Positions 34,611 to 43,440 of a stretch of DNA of 47,744 nucleotides are shown piece by piece. The notes beneath the pieces were generated by a model. That model was not told where the DNA came from. It saw nothing but the letters and a program-made list of their open reading frames with translations, and did not search any database. This DNA comes from CAIWKO01 sp964469155 (lineage in GTDB: Bacteria; Bacteroidota; Bacteroidia; Bacteroidales; CAIWKO01). The position numbers were made by a program, and so were the translations under genes. The stretch lies in assembly GCA_964469155.1 (NCBI GenBank), contig CAYXXU010000031.1, forward strand, positions 1-47,744, read 5' to 3'. Numbering within the stretch: the stretch's first letter is position 1; every line of letters starts with the position of its first letter.

Positions 34611-34883
34611 TTATTTTAATAAATCGGCAACATAGGGTAATAAAGCCATATGGCGGGCTCTTTTAATAGCCTTGGCAAGTTTGCGTTGGTATTTCAATGA
34701 TGTTCCGGTAAGTCTGCGTGGAAGAATTTTACCTTGTTCGTTTATGAATTTCAGTAAAAAATCGGCATCTTTATAATCGATAAATTTAATGCCGTGTTTT
34801 TTAAAACGGCAATATTTTTTCTTTTTAACATCAACATTAATTGGAGTTAAATATCTGATTTCGCTGTCTGATTGTGCTGTCAT
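34611..34883 (-). CDS. rpsR: Ribosomal protein bS18
   Basis: This 90-aa protein contains YCRFKKHGIKFIDYKDADFLLKFINEQGKILPRRLTGTSLKYQRKLAKAIKRARHMALLPYV, a nearly canonical bS18. It forms a heterodimer with bS6 on the 30S platform. It is the middle gene of the rpsF-rpsR-rplI operon. A single Cys remains near the N-terminus, so this is not the zinc-ribbon paralogue. Confidence 0.98.
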   Translation of the reverse strand: MTAQSDSEIRYLTPINVDVKKKKYCRFKKHGIKFIDYKDADFLLKFINEQGKILPRRLTGTSLKYQRKLAKAIKRARHMALLPYVADLLK

Positions 34884-34901
34884 AATTTTTAATTTTTTAA
34901 A

Positions 34902-35261
34902 TTACGGGTTAGTTACAACTTTTTCTTTATTCTGTTTTTCGCCTCTTTTTCTTGCACGGTAAACAACGGCGTGTTTATCCAGGGCAATAGTCATAAAACG
35001 CATGAGTCGCTCATCGCGTTTGTAGGCAATTTCCAGGTCAGCAATAACAGTGGTTTCAGCTTTAAATTCAATTAAATGATAAAATCCTGTTGATTTTTTT
35101 TGAATCGGGTATGCCAGTTTACGCAAACCCCAACTGTCTGAATCCACAATTTCTGCCTTTCGGTCAGTCAGGAAATCGTGGAATTTTTTTACCGCTTCCT
35201 TTACCTGATCTTCAGATAAAACGGGAGTTAAAATGAAAACGGTTTCATAATGATTGATCAT
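34902..35261 (-). CDS. rpsF: Ribosomal protein bS6
   Basis: This 119-aa protein begins MINHYETVFILTPVLSEDQVKEAVKKF. It contains DSWGLRKLAYPIQKKSTGFYHLIEFKAE and IAYKRDERLMRFMTIALDKHAVVY, typical of bS6. The C-terminus is a short basic tail. It is the first gene of the operon, preceded by the best-formed promoter in the window. Neither ssb nor priB lies between rpsF and rpsR. Confidence 0.98.
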   Translation of the reverse strand: MINHYETVFILTPVLSEDQVKEAVKKFHDFLTDRKAEIVDSDSWGLRKLAYPIQKKSTGFYHLIEFKAETTVIADLEIAYKRDERLMRFMTIALDKHAVVYRARKRGEKQNKEKVVTNP

Positions 35262-35313
35262 TTCCTTAATTGTTTAATTATTAATAATATTAGTAAAAAT
35301 TTAAAATGGAGGG

Positions 35314-35344
35314 CAAAATTAGTAATAAATTTTTAACTGACAAA
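35314..35344 (-). promoter_or_regulatory. Full -33/-7 promoter of the rpsF operon
   Basis: On the minus strand TTTG (35344-35341) is followed after exactly 19 nt by TAATTTTG (35321-35314). This is the complete Bacteroidota housekeeping arrangement. The expected start is a few bases downstream, leaving a leader of about 45 nt before the rpsF ATG at 35261. Confidence 0.8.
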
Positions 35345-35402
35345 ACCTTATCGAAAAATTTGGGGCTTTACGCCTGAATCTTTCGAAGTTTACTTTTGTA
35401 AA

Positions 35403-36968
35403 CTATCTGATCCTGCGCAGAATGTTAACCTCTTCTGAGCTCAGAAAGCGGTACTTACCCCTTGGAAGCTCTTTCTTGGTAAGGCCTGCAAATACCACCC
35501 TGTCGAGCTTTACCACCTCATAACCCAGCGATTCGAAAATACGTCGCACAATGCGATTTTTTCCGGAATGCAATTCTATGCCTACTTCTTTTTTTGTTTC
35601 ACCGTAAGCTATGGCATCAATTTTAATGATACCATCTTCGAGTTCTATACCCTCAGCAATTTTTTTTAGGTCTGCTGAAGTAAGGTTTTTATCAAGTTCG
35701 GCATGGTAAACTTTTTCAACCATATGTTTTGGATGGGTTAGCTTTTTTGCCAATTCGCCATCGTTGGTAAAAAGCAACAGGCCCGAGGTGTTTTTATCCA
35801 GGCGTCCTACCGGATAAATACGTTCCTTACAGGCGTCCTGAACGATCAGCATTACGGTTTTTCGCTCCTGCGGATCATCCGTGGTGGTAATATATCCCTT
35901 GGGTTTGTTCAGCAATAAATATTGCAGTTGTTCGCCTGCGAGCAGCTGGTCGCCATATTTAACCTGATCGGCCGGCATAACTTTAGTGCCAAGCTGGGTA
36001 ACAATTTTGCCGTTAATGCTTATGGCTCCTGCCTCTATCAGGGTATCGGCCTCGCGACGTGAACATATACCGGCATTGGCAATAAACTTGTTAAGACGGA
36101 TACCCTCTCCGTTCGATTTTTGGCTAAACGAACGGCGCTTTTCGTAAGTATTGTCTTTAATAAGTATTTCAGTTTCTTTGTATTCGCGAACCCTGCCCTG
36201 GTATGTTTTTGATTCGACGATACGGGGGCGTCTGTTTTTACCATGATCCGAAAATTTTCTGTCGCTACCCTGGTAATCGTCATTACGTTTTCTCTGATCA
36301 ACATATTTTTCAACGGGACGGTCTTTGTCATCCTTTTTTATTTCCCTCGATCTGTAAGGCTTTTTATCCTGAAACCTGTTGTCCTCACGTTTTCTCGTAT
36401 CAGAATAGCGCTCTACAGGTCTGTCAGAACCATCTTTTTCCGTATCTCTTGGTTTGTAAGGCCTCTTATCCGAAAATCTTTTATCATCACGATTTCTGTC
36501 GTCATAGCGTCTTACAGGTCTGTCCTGACCATCTTTTTCAGTATCTCTTGGTTTGTAAGGCCTCTTATCCGAAAATTTTTTATCATCACGATTTCTGTCG
36601 TCATAGCGCCTGACAGGCCGGTCGGAACCATCTTTATCGGTATCTCTTTTTTGGTAAGGTCTTTTATCTGAGAACCGTTTATCGTCGGGTTTTCTCTTGT
36701 CCGGATAACGTCCGGAAGGCTTATCAGAAAATTTACCTTCTGTTTCGCGTTTTTTATAAACACGTTTTTCCGGAACTGCGTTATCGTCCGGTCTTTTTCT
36801 GTCCGAATAGGTTTTCTTTTGTGGAGCAGAATCGCTGTCTGTTTTTTTGAATTTTGAATCTGACAACCTGGAGGTTTTGGGCCCGTCGAACGATTTTCTT
36901 TCTGGTTTTTTGCTGTTGCTTTTACGTTTATCGGTGGTTTTTTTCGGTGGTCTGCCGGCTGTTTTCAT
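35403..36968 (-). CDS. RsuA/RluB-family pseudouridine synthase with repeat-rich N-terminal tail
   Basis: This 521-aa protein has an ordinary C-terminal enzyme and an unusually long tail. Residues 1 to about 280 are Lys/Arg/Asp-rich and disordered, built around a 33-residue repeat (core DKRPYKPRDTEKDG...DRPVRRYDDR), present in about four to five copies. An S4 RNA-binding domain (IRLNKFIANAGICSRREADTLIEAGAISINGK) begins near 286. The catalytic GRLDKNTSGLLLFTNDGEL has its nucleophile Asp at residue 391. ELHSGKNRIVRRIFESLGYEVVKLDRV follows. It should modify a uridine in rRNA; which site is not decidable. It starts 12 nt after yraN. Confidence 0.92.
   Translation of the reverse strand: MKTAGRPPKKTTDKRKSNSKKPERKSFDGPKTSRLSDSKFKKTDSDSAPQKKTYSDRKRPDDNAVPEKRVYKKRETEGKFSDKPSGRYPDKRKPDDKRFSDKRPYQKRDTDKDGSDRPVRRYDDRNRDDKKFSDKRPYKPRDTEKDGQDRPVRRYDDRNRDDKRFSDKRPYKPRDTEKDGSDRPVERYSDTRKREDNRFQDKKPYRSREIKKDDKDRPVEKYVDQRKRNDDYQGSDRKFSDHGKNRRPRIVESKTYQGRVREYKETEILIKDNTYEKRRSFSQKSNGEGIRLNKFIANAGICSRREADTLIEAGAISINGKIVTQLGTKVMPADQVKYGDQLLAGEQLQYLLLNKPKGYITTTDDPQERKTVMLIVQDACKERIYPVGRLDKNTSGLLLFTNDGELAKKLTHPKHMVEKVYHAELDKNLTSADLKKIAEGIELEDGIIKIDAIAYGETKKEVGIELHSGKNRIVRRIFESLGYEVVKLDRVVFAGLTKKELPRGKYRFLSSEEVNILRRIR
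36390..36690 (-). repeat. 99-bp in-frame tandem repeats in the pseudouridine synthase gene
   Basis: The DNA encoding the tail repeats with a 99-bp period. For example, the strings around 36418 and 36517 (CTTGGTTTGTAAGGCCTCTT in both) are nearly identical over most of a period. This points to recent expansion by slippage or unequal recombination. Confidence 0.8.
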
Positions 36969-36980
36969 GATTCAAAATTT

Positions 36981-37343
36981 TCAAAGAGTGGGATAAAATG
37001 CATTCTCGATATGATTGATATTCACCGAATGCGGTGGCAAAAGTACGGATATTATATCAAACCGGGCCTCTTTTGTACAATTATTTTCAATAATATAGGC
37101 ATTTGCAGCACGTATCAGGTACTTTTGCTTCTTCTTTGTCACGGCTTCATCGGGTTCGCCCCAAATAATATTGCTTCGGGTTTTTACCTCCACAAACACC
37201 AAATACTGATCGGTTTCTGCCACTATATCCAGTTCGTCTTTCGCAAATCGCCAGTTGCGGTGCAAAATGTGGTAACCTTTTTCCACCAGATATGCCGCCA
37301 CCAGGTCTTCGCCTGCTTTCCCCAGTTCATTATGTTCAGCCAT
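36981..37343 (-). CDS. yraN: YraN/UPF0102-family endonuclease-like protein
   Basis: This 120-aa protein has the UPF0102 core: GKAGEDLVAAYLVEKGYHILHRNWRF, then DELDIVAETDQYLVFVEVKTRS. The Glu...Asp-x(n)-Glu-Val-Lys pattern is that of a restriction-endonuclease-like (PD-ExK) nuclease fold. Its cellular role is not well established. It is followed by the pseudouridine synthase and divergent from the DUF5686 gene. Confidence 0.92.
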   Translation of the reverse strand: MAEHNELGKAGEDLVAAYLVEKGYHILHRNWRFAKDELDIVAETDQYLVFVEVKTRSNIIWGEPDEAVTKKKQKYLIRAANAYIIENNCTKEARFDIISVLLPPHSVNINHIENAFYPTL

Positions 37344-37453
37344 TATACAGAAGTCTTTGCGTAAAATTAAATAATTCTCCGAAACCTTTAATTTATTTAA
37401 CAGTATAACTATATTACTGACAATAAAATTTCAATTTTTTCGTTACCGGGGTT

Positions 37454-39907
37454 ATGATGAAACGAAAATGGCTGATTATGGTTTTCATTATGTGTTGGTT
37501 GCCGGTGGCAATCCATGCCCAGTCAGTAATTTCCGGCCGTGTTCTTGATTCCGTGACAGGAAATCCGTTGGCTTTTGTTAATATCCGGAGCCCCGAAGGA
37601 GGTTTTATCGCAACCACCGACATTGACGGTAACTTCAATGCAAAAGTCATAAAACCCATACAGAACCTGGTACTGAATTATGTGGGTTATTATCCGAAAA
37701 CATTCGGATTGGATAAAGAATCGAACCATCTTCAAATTCTGATGTTGCGGCAGCATATCGAATTGACCGGAGTAGAAATTTATCCCCAGGCAAATCCCGC
37801 TCACGAAATTATCCGCAAGGCCATTGCCAACAAACCGCTTAATGACCCCGAAAATATCCCTTCCTTTAAATACAAAACCTACAATAAAGTTACCGCCGAA
37901 TGGTATCTCGATAAAACCAAATATAACATCAGCGACGGAAATGACTACAAATTAAAGAACGACAGCACCTATCTCCGTCTGAAAAGCAAGGCCGATGAAA
38001 GCCATATCATGATCATGGAATCGGTTACCGAACGCATTTTTCTGAACGGACAAAGCCAGGAAACCGTTTTGGGTTCAAGGGTTTCGGGTTTCACCGACCC
38101 TAACTTTACCACACTGGCCACCGATATCCAGCCTTTTTCGTTTTACGGCGATTTTATTTCGCTTTCGCTAACCGATGTTAAAGATTATATCAATCCGCTG
38201 AGCAACGGCAGTATCGAAAGATATAATTTTCAGGTTCAGGATACTCTTTTTGTTAATGCCGACAGTGTTTTTGTTATTTCATTCAGCCCTCTGAAGAGCA
38301 AAAATTTTAATGCCCTCAAGGGTCTGTTGTATATCAATTCTAACCGTTATGCCATACAGAATGTAATTGCCCAGCCCTCCGAAGAAGGATTGTGGACCAT
38401 CCGGATTCAGCAAATGTATGTCTTTACGGCCGGCAAATACTGGTTTCCCGAACAGTTGAACTACGATTGGATTCTGCCCAATTATCCATCCGAAAAAGTC
38501 GGCGTGCAATTGCACGGCATTTGCTACATAAACGAGGTTGATTTTAACCCCGGAAATAAGAACAGCGACTTTGGCCCCGGCCATCTGATTTTTGAAAAAG
38601 GAGCCGGCAAACATGATGAAAATTACTGGAAACAACAACGCCCCGATTCCCTCACCGCCATCGAAACCCGAACCTATGTCAAAATAGATTCTATCGGCAA
38701 AAAAACGAATTTCACTTATATTGCCCGGCTTGCCGATAAAATTTTGAAAGCCTACATCCCTTTGAGCGTATTCGATATTGCGCTCGAAAATCTTTTTAAT
38801 TATAACAACATCGAAGGCATACGTGTGGGCTGGGGTATGTATACCAACGAAAAAATTGCCCGCTGGTTTTCCATTGGCGGATATACGGGATACGGTTTCT
38901 GGGATCATCGATGGAAATACGGCGGCAAACTGAACTTCACCCTGTCGAAAAAACACGAGATCAAACTGGGGGCGAGCTATTCGAAAGACCTGGAAACGCC
39001 TGGCATGACGCAACTTCCCGGATATTTTAATTACTCTTACTGGAACAATTATCTGGTCGATAATATCGATTTTGTCGAAAAATATGCCGGCAGCTTCAGC
39101 CTGCGAACCTTTAAATATTTGCAACTCGAATTGTCGGCCACCAAAGAGTCGCGTACCCCTCAATATGCTTACCACTACCAGGATAAAGTCTTCGAAACCC
39201 CCGATTCCAATGCCTATAGTTTTACCGAGATCAGGGCGGGTTTTCGTTTTGCTTACAGGGAAAAACTTATCGATGCTTTTAACGACCGCTATTCGCTGGG
39301 AACCAAATACCCCGTGTTGTATATGGGCTACATACACGGATTCAAAGGCTTGCTGGGCGGAGAATACGATTATGATAAGATTGAATTTGCTCTCGAAAAA
39401 TCCTTCCACATAAAATATTTCGGCAAGACCGACATCAACCTTGAAGCCGGTTATTTGTGGAACCGGGCCCCCTACATGAAACTGTTTAAGGGCAAAGGCT
39501 CGTATAGTTCCAGTTTTGTGTTGTATTTCCGCAACACTTTTCAGACAATGCGGGTCGACGAATTTTTGAGCGATCGCTACGTTTCCCTGCAACTCCGTCA
39601 CAGTTTCGGCAGCTACCTGTTTCATATCAAAAAGTTCAGGCCCGAGATCAGCCTGTCGCAGGGAATTTTATACGGCGATCTCTCGCACCGCACCCTGCAT
39701 TCGGCCGATGTTGATTTTAAGGTTCCCGACCATGGGTTTTTCGAATCGGGTGTCATTTTCGACAACCTGGTGCGCCTTAAACTTCTGAACCTGGCCTATA
39801 TCAAGATAGGCTTCGGGGTTTTTTACCGCTATGGCTATTATGCCTACAATAATGAACTGAAAAACTTTTCTATCAAGTTTAGTATAAAATTGTCGGGGAA
39901 TAAGTAA
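37454..39907 (+). CDS. DUF5686 / carboxypeptidase-like-regulatory outer membrane protein
   Basis: This 817-aa protein has a signal peptide (MMKRKWLIMVFIMCWLPVAIHAQ). A CarboxypepD_reg-like beta-sandwich follows (ISGRVLDSVTGNPLAFVNIRSPEGGFIATTDIDGNF... LNYVGYYPKTFGL). The DUF5686 region includes NPAHEIIRKAIANKPLNDPENIPSFKYKTYNKVTAEW and a C-terminal aromatic-rich strand domain that looks like an outer-membrane barrel, ending FSIKFSIKLSGNK. It is common in Bacteroidota and of unknown function. The ATG at 37457 is an equally possible start, one codon on. It is a monocistronic plus-strand gene. Confidence 0.85.
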   Translation: MMKRKWLIMVFIMCWLPVAIHAQSVISGRVLDSVTGNPLAFVNIRSPEGGFIATTDIDGNFNAKVIKPIQNLVLNYVGYYPKTFGLDKESNHLQILMLRQHIELTGVEIYPQANPAHEIIRKAIANKPLNDPENIPSFKYKTYNKVTAEWYLDKTKYNISDGNDYKLKNDSTYLRLKSKADESHIMIMESVTERIFLNGQSQETVLGSRVSGFTDPNFTTLATDIQPFSFYGDFISLSLTDVKDYINPLSNGSIERYNFQVQDTLFVNADSVFVISFSPLKSKNFNALKGLLYINSNRYAIQNVIAQPSEEGLWTIRIQQMYVFTAGKYWFPEQLNYDWILPNYPSEKVGVQLHGICYINEVDFNPGNKNSDFGPGHLIFEKGAGKHDENYWKQQRPDSLTAIETRTYVKIDSIGKKTNFTYIARLADKILKAYIPLSVFDIALENLFNYNNIEGIRVGWGMYTNEKIARWFSIGGYTGYGFWDHRWKYGGKLNFTLSKKHEIKLGASYSKDLETPGMTQLPGYFNYSYWNNYLVDNIDFVEKYAGSFSLRTFKYLQLELSATKESRTPQYAYHYQDKVFETPDSNAYSFTEIRAGFRFAYREKLIDAFNDRYSLGTKYPVLYMGYIHGFKGLLGGEYDYDKIEFALEKSFHIKYFGKTDINLEAGYLWNRAPYMKLFKGKGSYSSSFVLYFRNTFQTMRVDEFLSDRYVSLQLRHSFGSYLFHIKKFRPEISLSQGILYGDLSHRTLHSADVDFKVPDHGFFESGVIFDNLVRLKLLNLAYIKIGFGVFYRYGYYAYNNELKNFSIKFSIKLSGNK

Positions 39908-40244
39908 AAAGAACTACGTCCTTCCTCCTTAAATTTTCAACTGGGGTGCTGATCGGTTCATCGAAACTAAGTCGAAATAAACCTTTTTTGTGCAATCAAT
40001 ATGACATTAAAGTACTATCTGCCCCCATCGTCTTATAGCGCTTTTGTCATGAAAGAACCCCAAATTGTAAAAAATCACCATGATTTCACAAAATTTATAA
40101 ATAATATTGATAAATAAAGAAAAATTTTATTATTTTCTCCACAAATTCTTACATTTCACAAACAATATTATAAAATTACTGCTTTAAATATTAATAAAAG
40201 TCAACAAATAATCAATTAATGATAAAAAAATAATCAAATCCGAT
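39908..40244. other. Intergenic, AT-rich, no gene
   Basis: Together with array 2 and the sequence up to 40561, this makes a 654-bp gap between two gene 3' ends. No ORF, RNA gene or terminator is supported. Two TTTCACAAA words occur at about 40084 and 40154, but they are not in register with the 21-bp array. Confidence 0.5.
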
Positions 40245-40475
40245 TAAAAAAAATCTCGAATAGCCTTTTTCATTCTTCGATAATCAATCTTCACTAATCG
40301 AACTTAAATCTTCACTCTTCGAATTATGATCTTCCAAATACTAAACATCATCATCATTTCACGAAAACAAATCATCAAATTACAAAATTGAATCATCAAA
40401 TTTCAATAACGATACTTCATTCCACGAAATCTAATCTTCATTTTACGATAACCGGTCTTCACTAACCTTCATTTT
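40245..40475. repeat. Degenerate 21-bp tandem repeat array 2
   Basis: A lead unit (40245-40265) is followed by ten 21-bp units starting at 40266, 40287, 40308, 40329, 40350, 40371, 40392, 40413, 40434 and 40455. The length and unit count equal those of array 1. The consensus is again ATCTTCATTTTTCGAAAT plus three bases. T5, C6 and C13 are kept in all ten units. The two lead units share the form TAAAAnAnATCTCGAAnAGC. The minus-strand reading gives a heptapeptide-like pattern (VSEDRLS, KSEDLSS, ISED) broken by several stop codons. It lies between the 3' ends of the DUF5686 and terC genes. Confidence 0.85.
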
Positions 40476-40561
40476 ATTGAATAAACCAATTATCGCCTTT
40501 ACTTCTGGTCAATTATGGGTGGTGGGCACAACTACCCCATATTCTATAGATTATTTTCGGG

Positions 40562-41626
40562 TTACCCTTGTTGATTTTCCTCCTTCTTCGGAAACAACAG
40601 CGAGGCCACAATACTGATTACAAGCGTGGCAAGAACAATATAAAGCGAATAGGCCGTGGTGAATCCGATATCTTTCAGCCACTCGTTAAATAGTAGTTTG
40701 AAACCGATAAAGGTGAGCAGGAAAGAAAGCCCGGTTTTTAAAAACCTGAACAGATCAATTACGTTGAGCAACAGAAAAAATAAAGACCGCAGACCCAGTA
40801 TGGCAAAGATGTTCGAAAAATAAACGATATAGGGGTCGCTGGTGATCGAAAAAATGGCGGGGATGGAATCGGTAGCGAAAATAACATCTGAAAATTCTAT
40901 CACCATCACCACTATGAATAAGGGTGTGAAATAGAATTTACGGTTTTTGCCCCTGATGAAAAAACGGTTGCCGACGTATTTGGGAAATACCCTGAAATAT
41001 TTCGATGTAAACCTCACCACGGGATGCCTGGCCACGTCGATATTTTCGTCTTTTTTGTTGCGCTCAATAAACATTTTGATACCCGTGTAAACCAGCAGCG
41101 CCCCGAACAGATAGAGAAACCAATGGAACTTTTGAATAAGCACTGCACTGCCGAATATAAATATAAAACGCATGACCAGCGCCCCCAATATACCCCAGAA
41201 CAAAACCCGTTTATAATATTTCTTCTGCACCCCGAAAGCAAAAAATATCATGATCATCACAAAAAGGTTGTCGACCGAGAGGGACTTTTCTATAAGATAG
41301 CCGGTAAGATATTCGAGCGAGAGATTTTTATTGTAAACGTCTAAGGCTTGTTCGTAATTCAGACCCTGGATATTGACGGGCTGATTGTATTTCTCAATTT
41401 TAAACTTAATGTCATCGGTATCCGAAATGCCGTGTATCCATTGGCCATGATAACGAACCACAAAATAGAAACCCACTGCCAGCAGTATCCAGAAAACAGA
41501 CCAGAGCAATGCTTCCTTTGACTTAATGATATGATTTTTCTTTCCGATAACCTTGAGATCGAGAAACAATAATATCAATACAAAAACGTTAAAGGTGATG
41601 AAGAAGAGGGTTTCCTGAGAGAACAT
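40562..41626 (-). CDS. TerC-family integral membrane protein
   Basis: This 354-aa membrane protein has about nine TM helices. SLEYLTGYLIEKSLSVDNLFVMIMIFFAFGV and VVMVIEFSDVIFATDSIPAIFSITSDPYIVYFSNIFAILGLRSLFFLL are the two TerC signature regions with conserved membrane acidic residues. Family members (TerC, Alx, MeeY/F) are linked to tellurite resistance and metal, particularly Mn, export. A loop of about 40 residues (ISDTDDIKFKIEKYNQ...NIQGLNYEQALDVYNKNLS) lies between TM helices 2 and 3 and is longer than in minimal members. No yybP-ykoY-type leader is apparent upstream. The next gene upstream is the metallophosphoesterase. Confidence 0.92.
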   Translation of the reverse strand: MFSQETLFFITFNVFVLILLFLDLKVIGKKNHIIKSKEALLWSVFWILLAVGFYFVVRYHGQWIHGISDTDDIKFKIEKYNQPVNIQGLNYEQALDVYNKNLSLEYLTGYLIEKSLSVDNLFVMIMIFFAFGVQKKYYKRVLFWGILGALVMRFIFIFGSAVLIQKFHWFLYLFGALLVYTGIKMFIERNKKDENIDVARHPVVRFTSKYFRVFPKYVGNRFFIRGKNRKFYFTPLFIVVMVIEFSDVIFATDSIPAIFSITSDPYIVYFSNIFAILGLRSLFFLLLNVIDLFRFLKTGLSFLLTFIGFKLLFNEWLKDIGFTTAYSLYIVLATLVISIVASLLFPKKEENQQG

Positions 41627-41711
41627 TTTTTTAGGCTTTAGCGGTTTAGATTATTAGGTTTTATTATCATTGGCTCATGACTATTTGGTTCTTGGCTTGT
41701 GGCTAATATCA

Positions 41712-42869
41712 TTATTTAAAAGTTACTTCCACGTTCACTATTTCGGGATAATTGCCGATGCGCACCGGAGGCCCCCAGGTGCCCACCCCGCAGGAAACAT
41801 AGTATTGGGTGTTGTCAATCTTGCGGTAGCCCCAGTCGGGATGATAAATGGCCCGGGTGATATAGTTGAGGGGGAACAATTGCCCGTCGTGCGTATGGCC
41901 CGAAAACTGAATATCCACCCCGTTGCGCGCGGCTTCTTCCAGATGAAAAGGCTGATGGTCCATCAGAATGACCGGATGGGTTTTGTCGACATCCGCCAGA
42001 ATGGATTCGAGGCTTTTGCGGTTTTTTCCGGTGAAACGGGGCATATCCTTATCGTTCCGCCCTACAAGCCAAAAACTATTGTCGATCAGTAGGGCCGTAT
42101 CGCGCAGAAACTTCACCTTGTGTTTTTCAAGATATTCCACCGCGGGGCCCACACCGCCTATAAATTCGTGGTTGCCTGTGATGGCATAGGTGCCGTATTT
42201 TGAAACAATATTTTCGAGTAGCTTCCCCAGATTCTTTTTGATGACGGGTTTGATGTTTTCGTCTACCACATCGCCCGCAAATAAAACAATATCGGGATTG
42301 AGGGCATTGATTTTACTGACGATCCGTGTGAGCTTGTTGGGCCCGATAATGGTTCCCAGGTGGATGTCGGAAAGCAGAACAATGTTCAGTTGTTTGTGGT
42401 TTGTAACGCTTTTGTTCACCGAGATGTCGAGGGTTTTGATGCGAACCACAGAGGCATTGATGAAGCCGTAAACGATCAGCAGTATCACAAATCCTGAGAC
42501 GTTTGCCAGCAAAATGAACTTGGTTTTGGCATAATTCACGAACCAATCTGCGGGCAGGTAATGCAGAAAATGATTTGAGGCCCTTACCAGGTCGATCAGC
42601 AATATGATGAGAAAAAAATACAGCATGGCCGCAAACCAAAAGGAGCCCGACCAGTTAAAAATTTCTGTTATCAGCGTGTGACCAAAGCGTTCCATGATGC
42701 GGGCCACGATGTAAGACACGAAAAAAAAGATGAAAAATCCAATATAATAAGGCCTGAGGGATGGATAAAGTTCCAGCCCGTGCCAGCCGCGGATGAAAAT
42801 ATAGAAATTTACCAAGGAGTGGATACCCAGGACGATCAGTAAAAATATCAGCATAGCATAACTCTTCAT
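41712..42869 (-). CDS. Membrane-anchored metallophosphoesterase
   Basis: This 385-aa protein has four N-terminal TM helices (to about residue 145) followed by a calcineurin-like phosphoesterase domain. That domain has the complete motif set: VLLSDIHLGTIIG (D-x-H), FAGDVVDE (G-D), ITGNHEFIGG (G-N-H-E), ILMDHQP and SGHTHDGQLFP. These coordinate two metals. Membrane members of this type include YkuE-like phosphodiesterases; the substrate is unknown. It is followed by terC (85 nt) and preceded by folB (18 nt) on the same strand. Confidence 0.92.
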   Translation of the reverse strand: MKSYAMLIFLLIVLGIHSLVNFYIFIRGWHGLELYPSLRPYYIGFFIFFFVSYIVARIMERFGHTLITEIFNWSGSFWFAAMLYFFLIILLIDLVRASNHFLHYLPADWFVNYAKTKFILLANVSGFVILLIVYGFINASVVRIKTLDISVNKSVTNHKQLNIVLLSDIHLGTIIGPNKLTRIVSKINALNPDIVLFAGDVVDENIKPVIKKNLGKLLENIVSKYGTYAITGNHEFIGGVGPAVEYLEKHKVKFLRDTALLIDNSFWLVGRNDKDMPRFTGKNRKSLESILADVDKTHPVILMDHQPFHLEEAARNGVDIQFSGHTHDGQLFPLNYITRAIYHPDWGYRKIDNTQYYVSCGVGTWGPPVRIGNYPEIVNVEVTFK

Positions 42870-42887
42870 AGGATGAATAGGGAGAAT

Positions 42888-43238
42888 TTAAATTTCGATC
42901 TGCACACTTACGTTTTCGAGCTTTCCGCCCAGGGGTGGGTTGGTTTTGGATATCCTGACCACCAGGTGTGATATCTGCGGAAAAGCCTGTTTCACCTCCC
43001 TGCTGATGCGCGAGGCAACATGCTCCAGCAGCTTCGACTTTATGGCCATTTCTTTTTTTACGATGCTGTAAACCGACTGGTAATTCACCGTATCGTGCAG
43101 ATGGTCGCTGAGCTCGGCAGCCGAAGTATCGGTTTCTATGGTCAGGTTCACAATAAAGCGGTTGCCAATGATCTGCTCTTCGGCAAAACATCCGTGATAG
43201 GCAAAGAACTCCATGTTTTCGAGAAGGATAAGAGCCAT
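42888..43238 (-). CDS. folB: Dihydroneopterin aldolase
   Basis: FolB converts 7,8-dihydroneopterin to 6-hydroxymethyl-dihydropterin in folate synthesis. The 116-aa protein has LENMEFFAYHGCFAEEQIIGNRFIVNLTIE and TVNYQSVYSIVKKEMAIKSKLLEHVASRISREV, followed by VVRISKTNPPLGGKLENVSVQI. The Tyr-His-Gly and the Glu of LLEHVA are the active-site region. Its length is normal for the family. It is the first gene of a minus-strand set with the phosphoesterase. Confidence 0.95.
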   Translation of the reverse strand: MALILLENMEFFAYHGCFAEEQIIGNRFIVNLTIETDTSAAELSDHLHDTVNYQSVYSIVKKEMAIKSKLLEHVASRISREVKQAFPQISHLVVRISKTNPPLGGKLENVSVQIEI

Positions 43239-43258
43239 AGTTTTTCAATTTTAGTATG

Positions 43259-43266
43259 CAAAGGTA
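43259..43266 (-). promoter_or_regulatory. Candidate -7 box TACCTTTG for folB
   Basis: On the minus strand this reads TACCTTTG, 20 nt upstream of the folB ATG at 43238, leaving a very short leader. No TTTG is seen at -33. Confidence 0.5.
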
Positions 43267-43298
43267 GGCATAATGAGCTAATTCTGCCGGGTAAATTA

Positions 43299-43421
43299 TA
43301 CCGATAGCACTAATAATATGGTATAGTTTTCTACGATTCATTATACCATTTATTAGTAGCATCGGCATTAACCATTGTAACTTATTTTTTAGTCTAAATT
43401 AAAAAATAAGAACAATTGGTA
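43299..43421. repeat. Two-hairpin interspersed element, copy 1 (upstream of glnS)
   Basis: Hairpin A (about 43301-43365) pairs CCGAT.GC.ACTAATAA.ATGGTATA with TATACCATTTATTAGT.GCATCGG. Hairpin B (43371-43420) pairs ACCATTGTAACTTATTTTTTA with TAAAAAATAAGAACAATTGGT. The element has no coding capacity, so it is MITE- or REP-like. A second copy in the same orientation lies downstream of glnS. Confidence 0.85.
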
Positions 43422-43440
43422 TTACATCTCAGTTATGTAT

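Noticed and set aside
38279..39625. 448-aa minus-strand ORF inside the DUF5686 gene
   Set aside because: It is antisense to a convincing signal-peptide outer-membrane protein and has no recognisable domain; a codon-bias shadow.
41627..41711. Manganese (yybP-ykoY) riboswitch upstream of terC
   Set aside because: The gap of 85 nt on the minus strand shows no conserved riboswitch loops and is too short.
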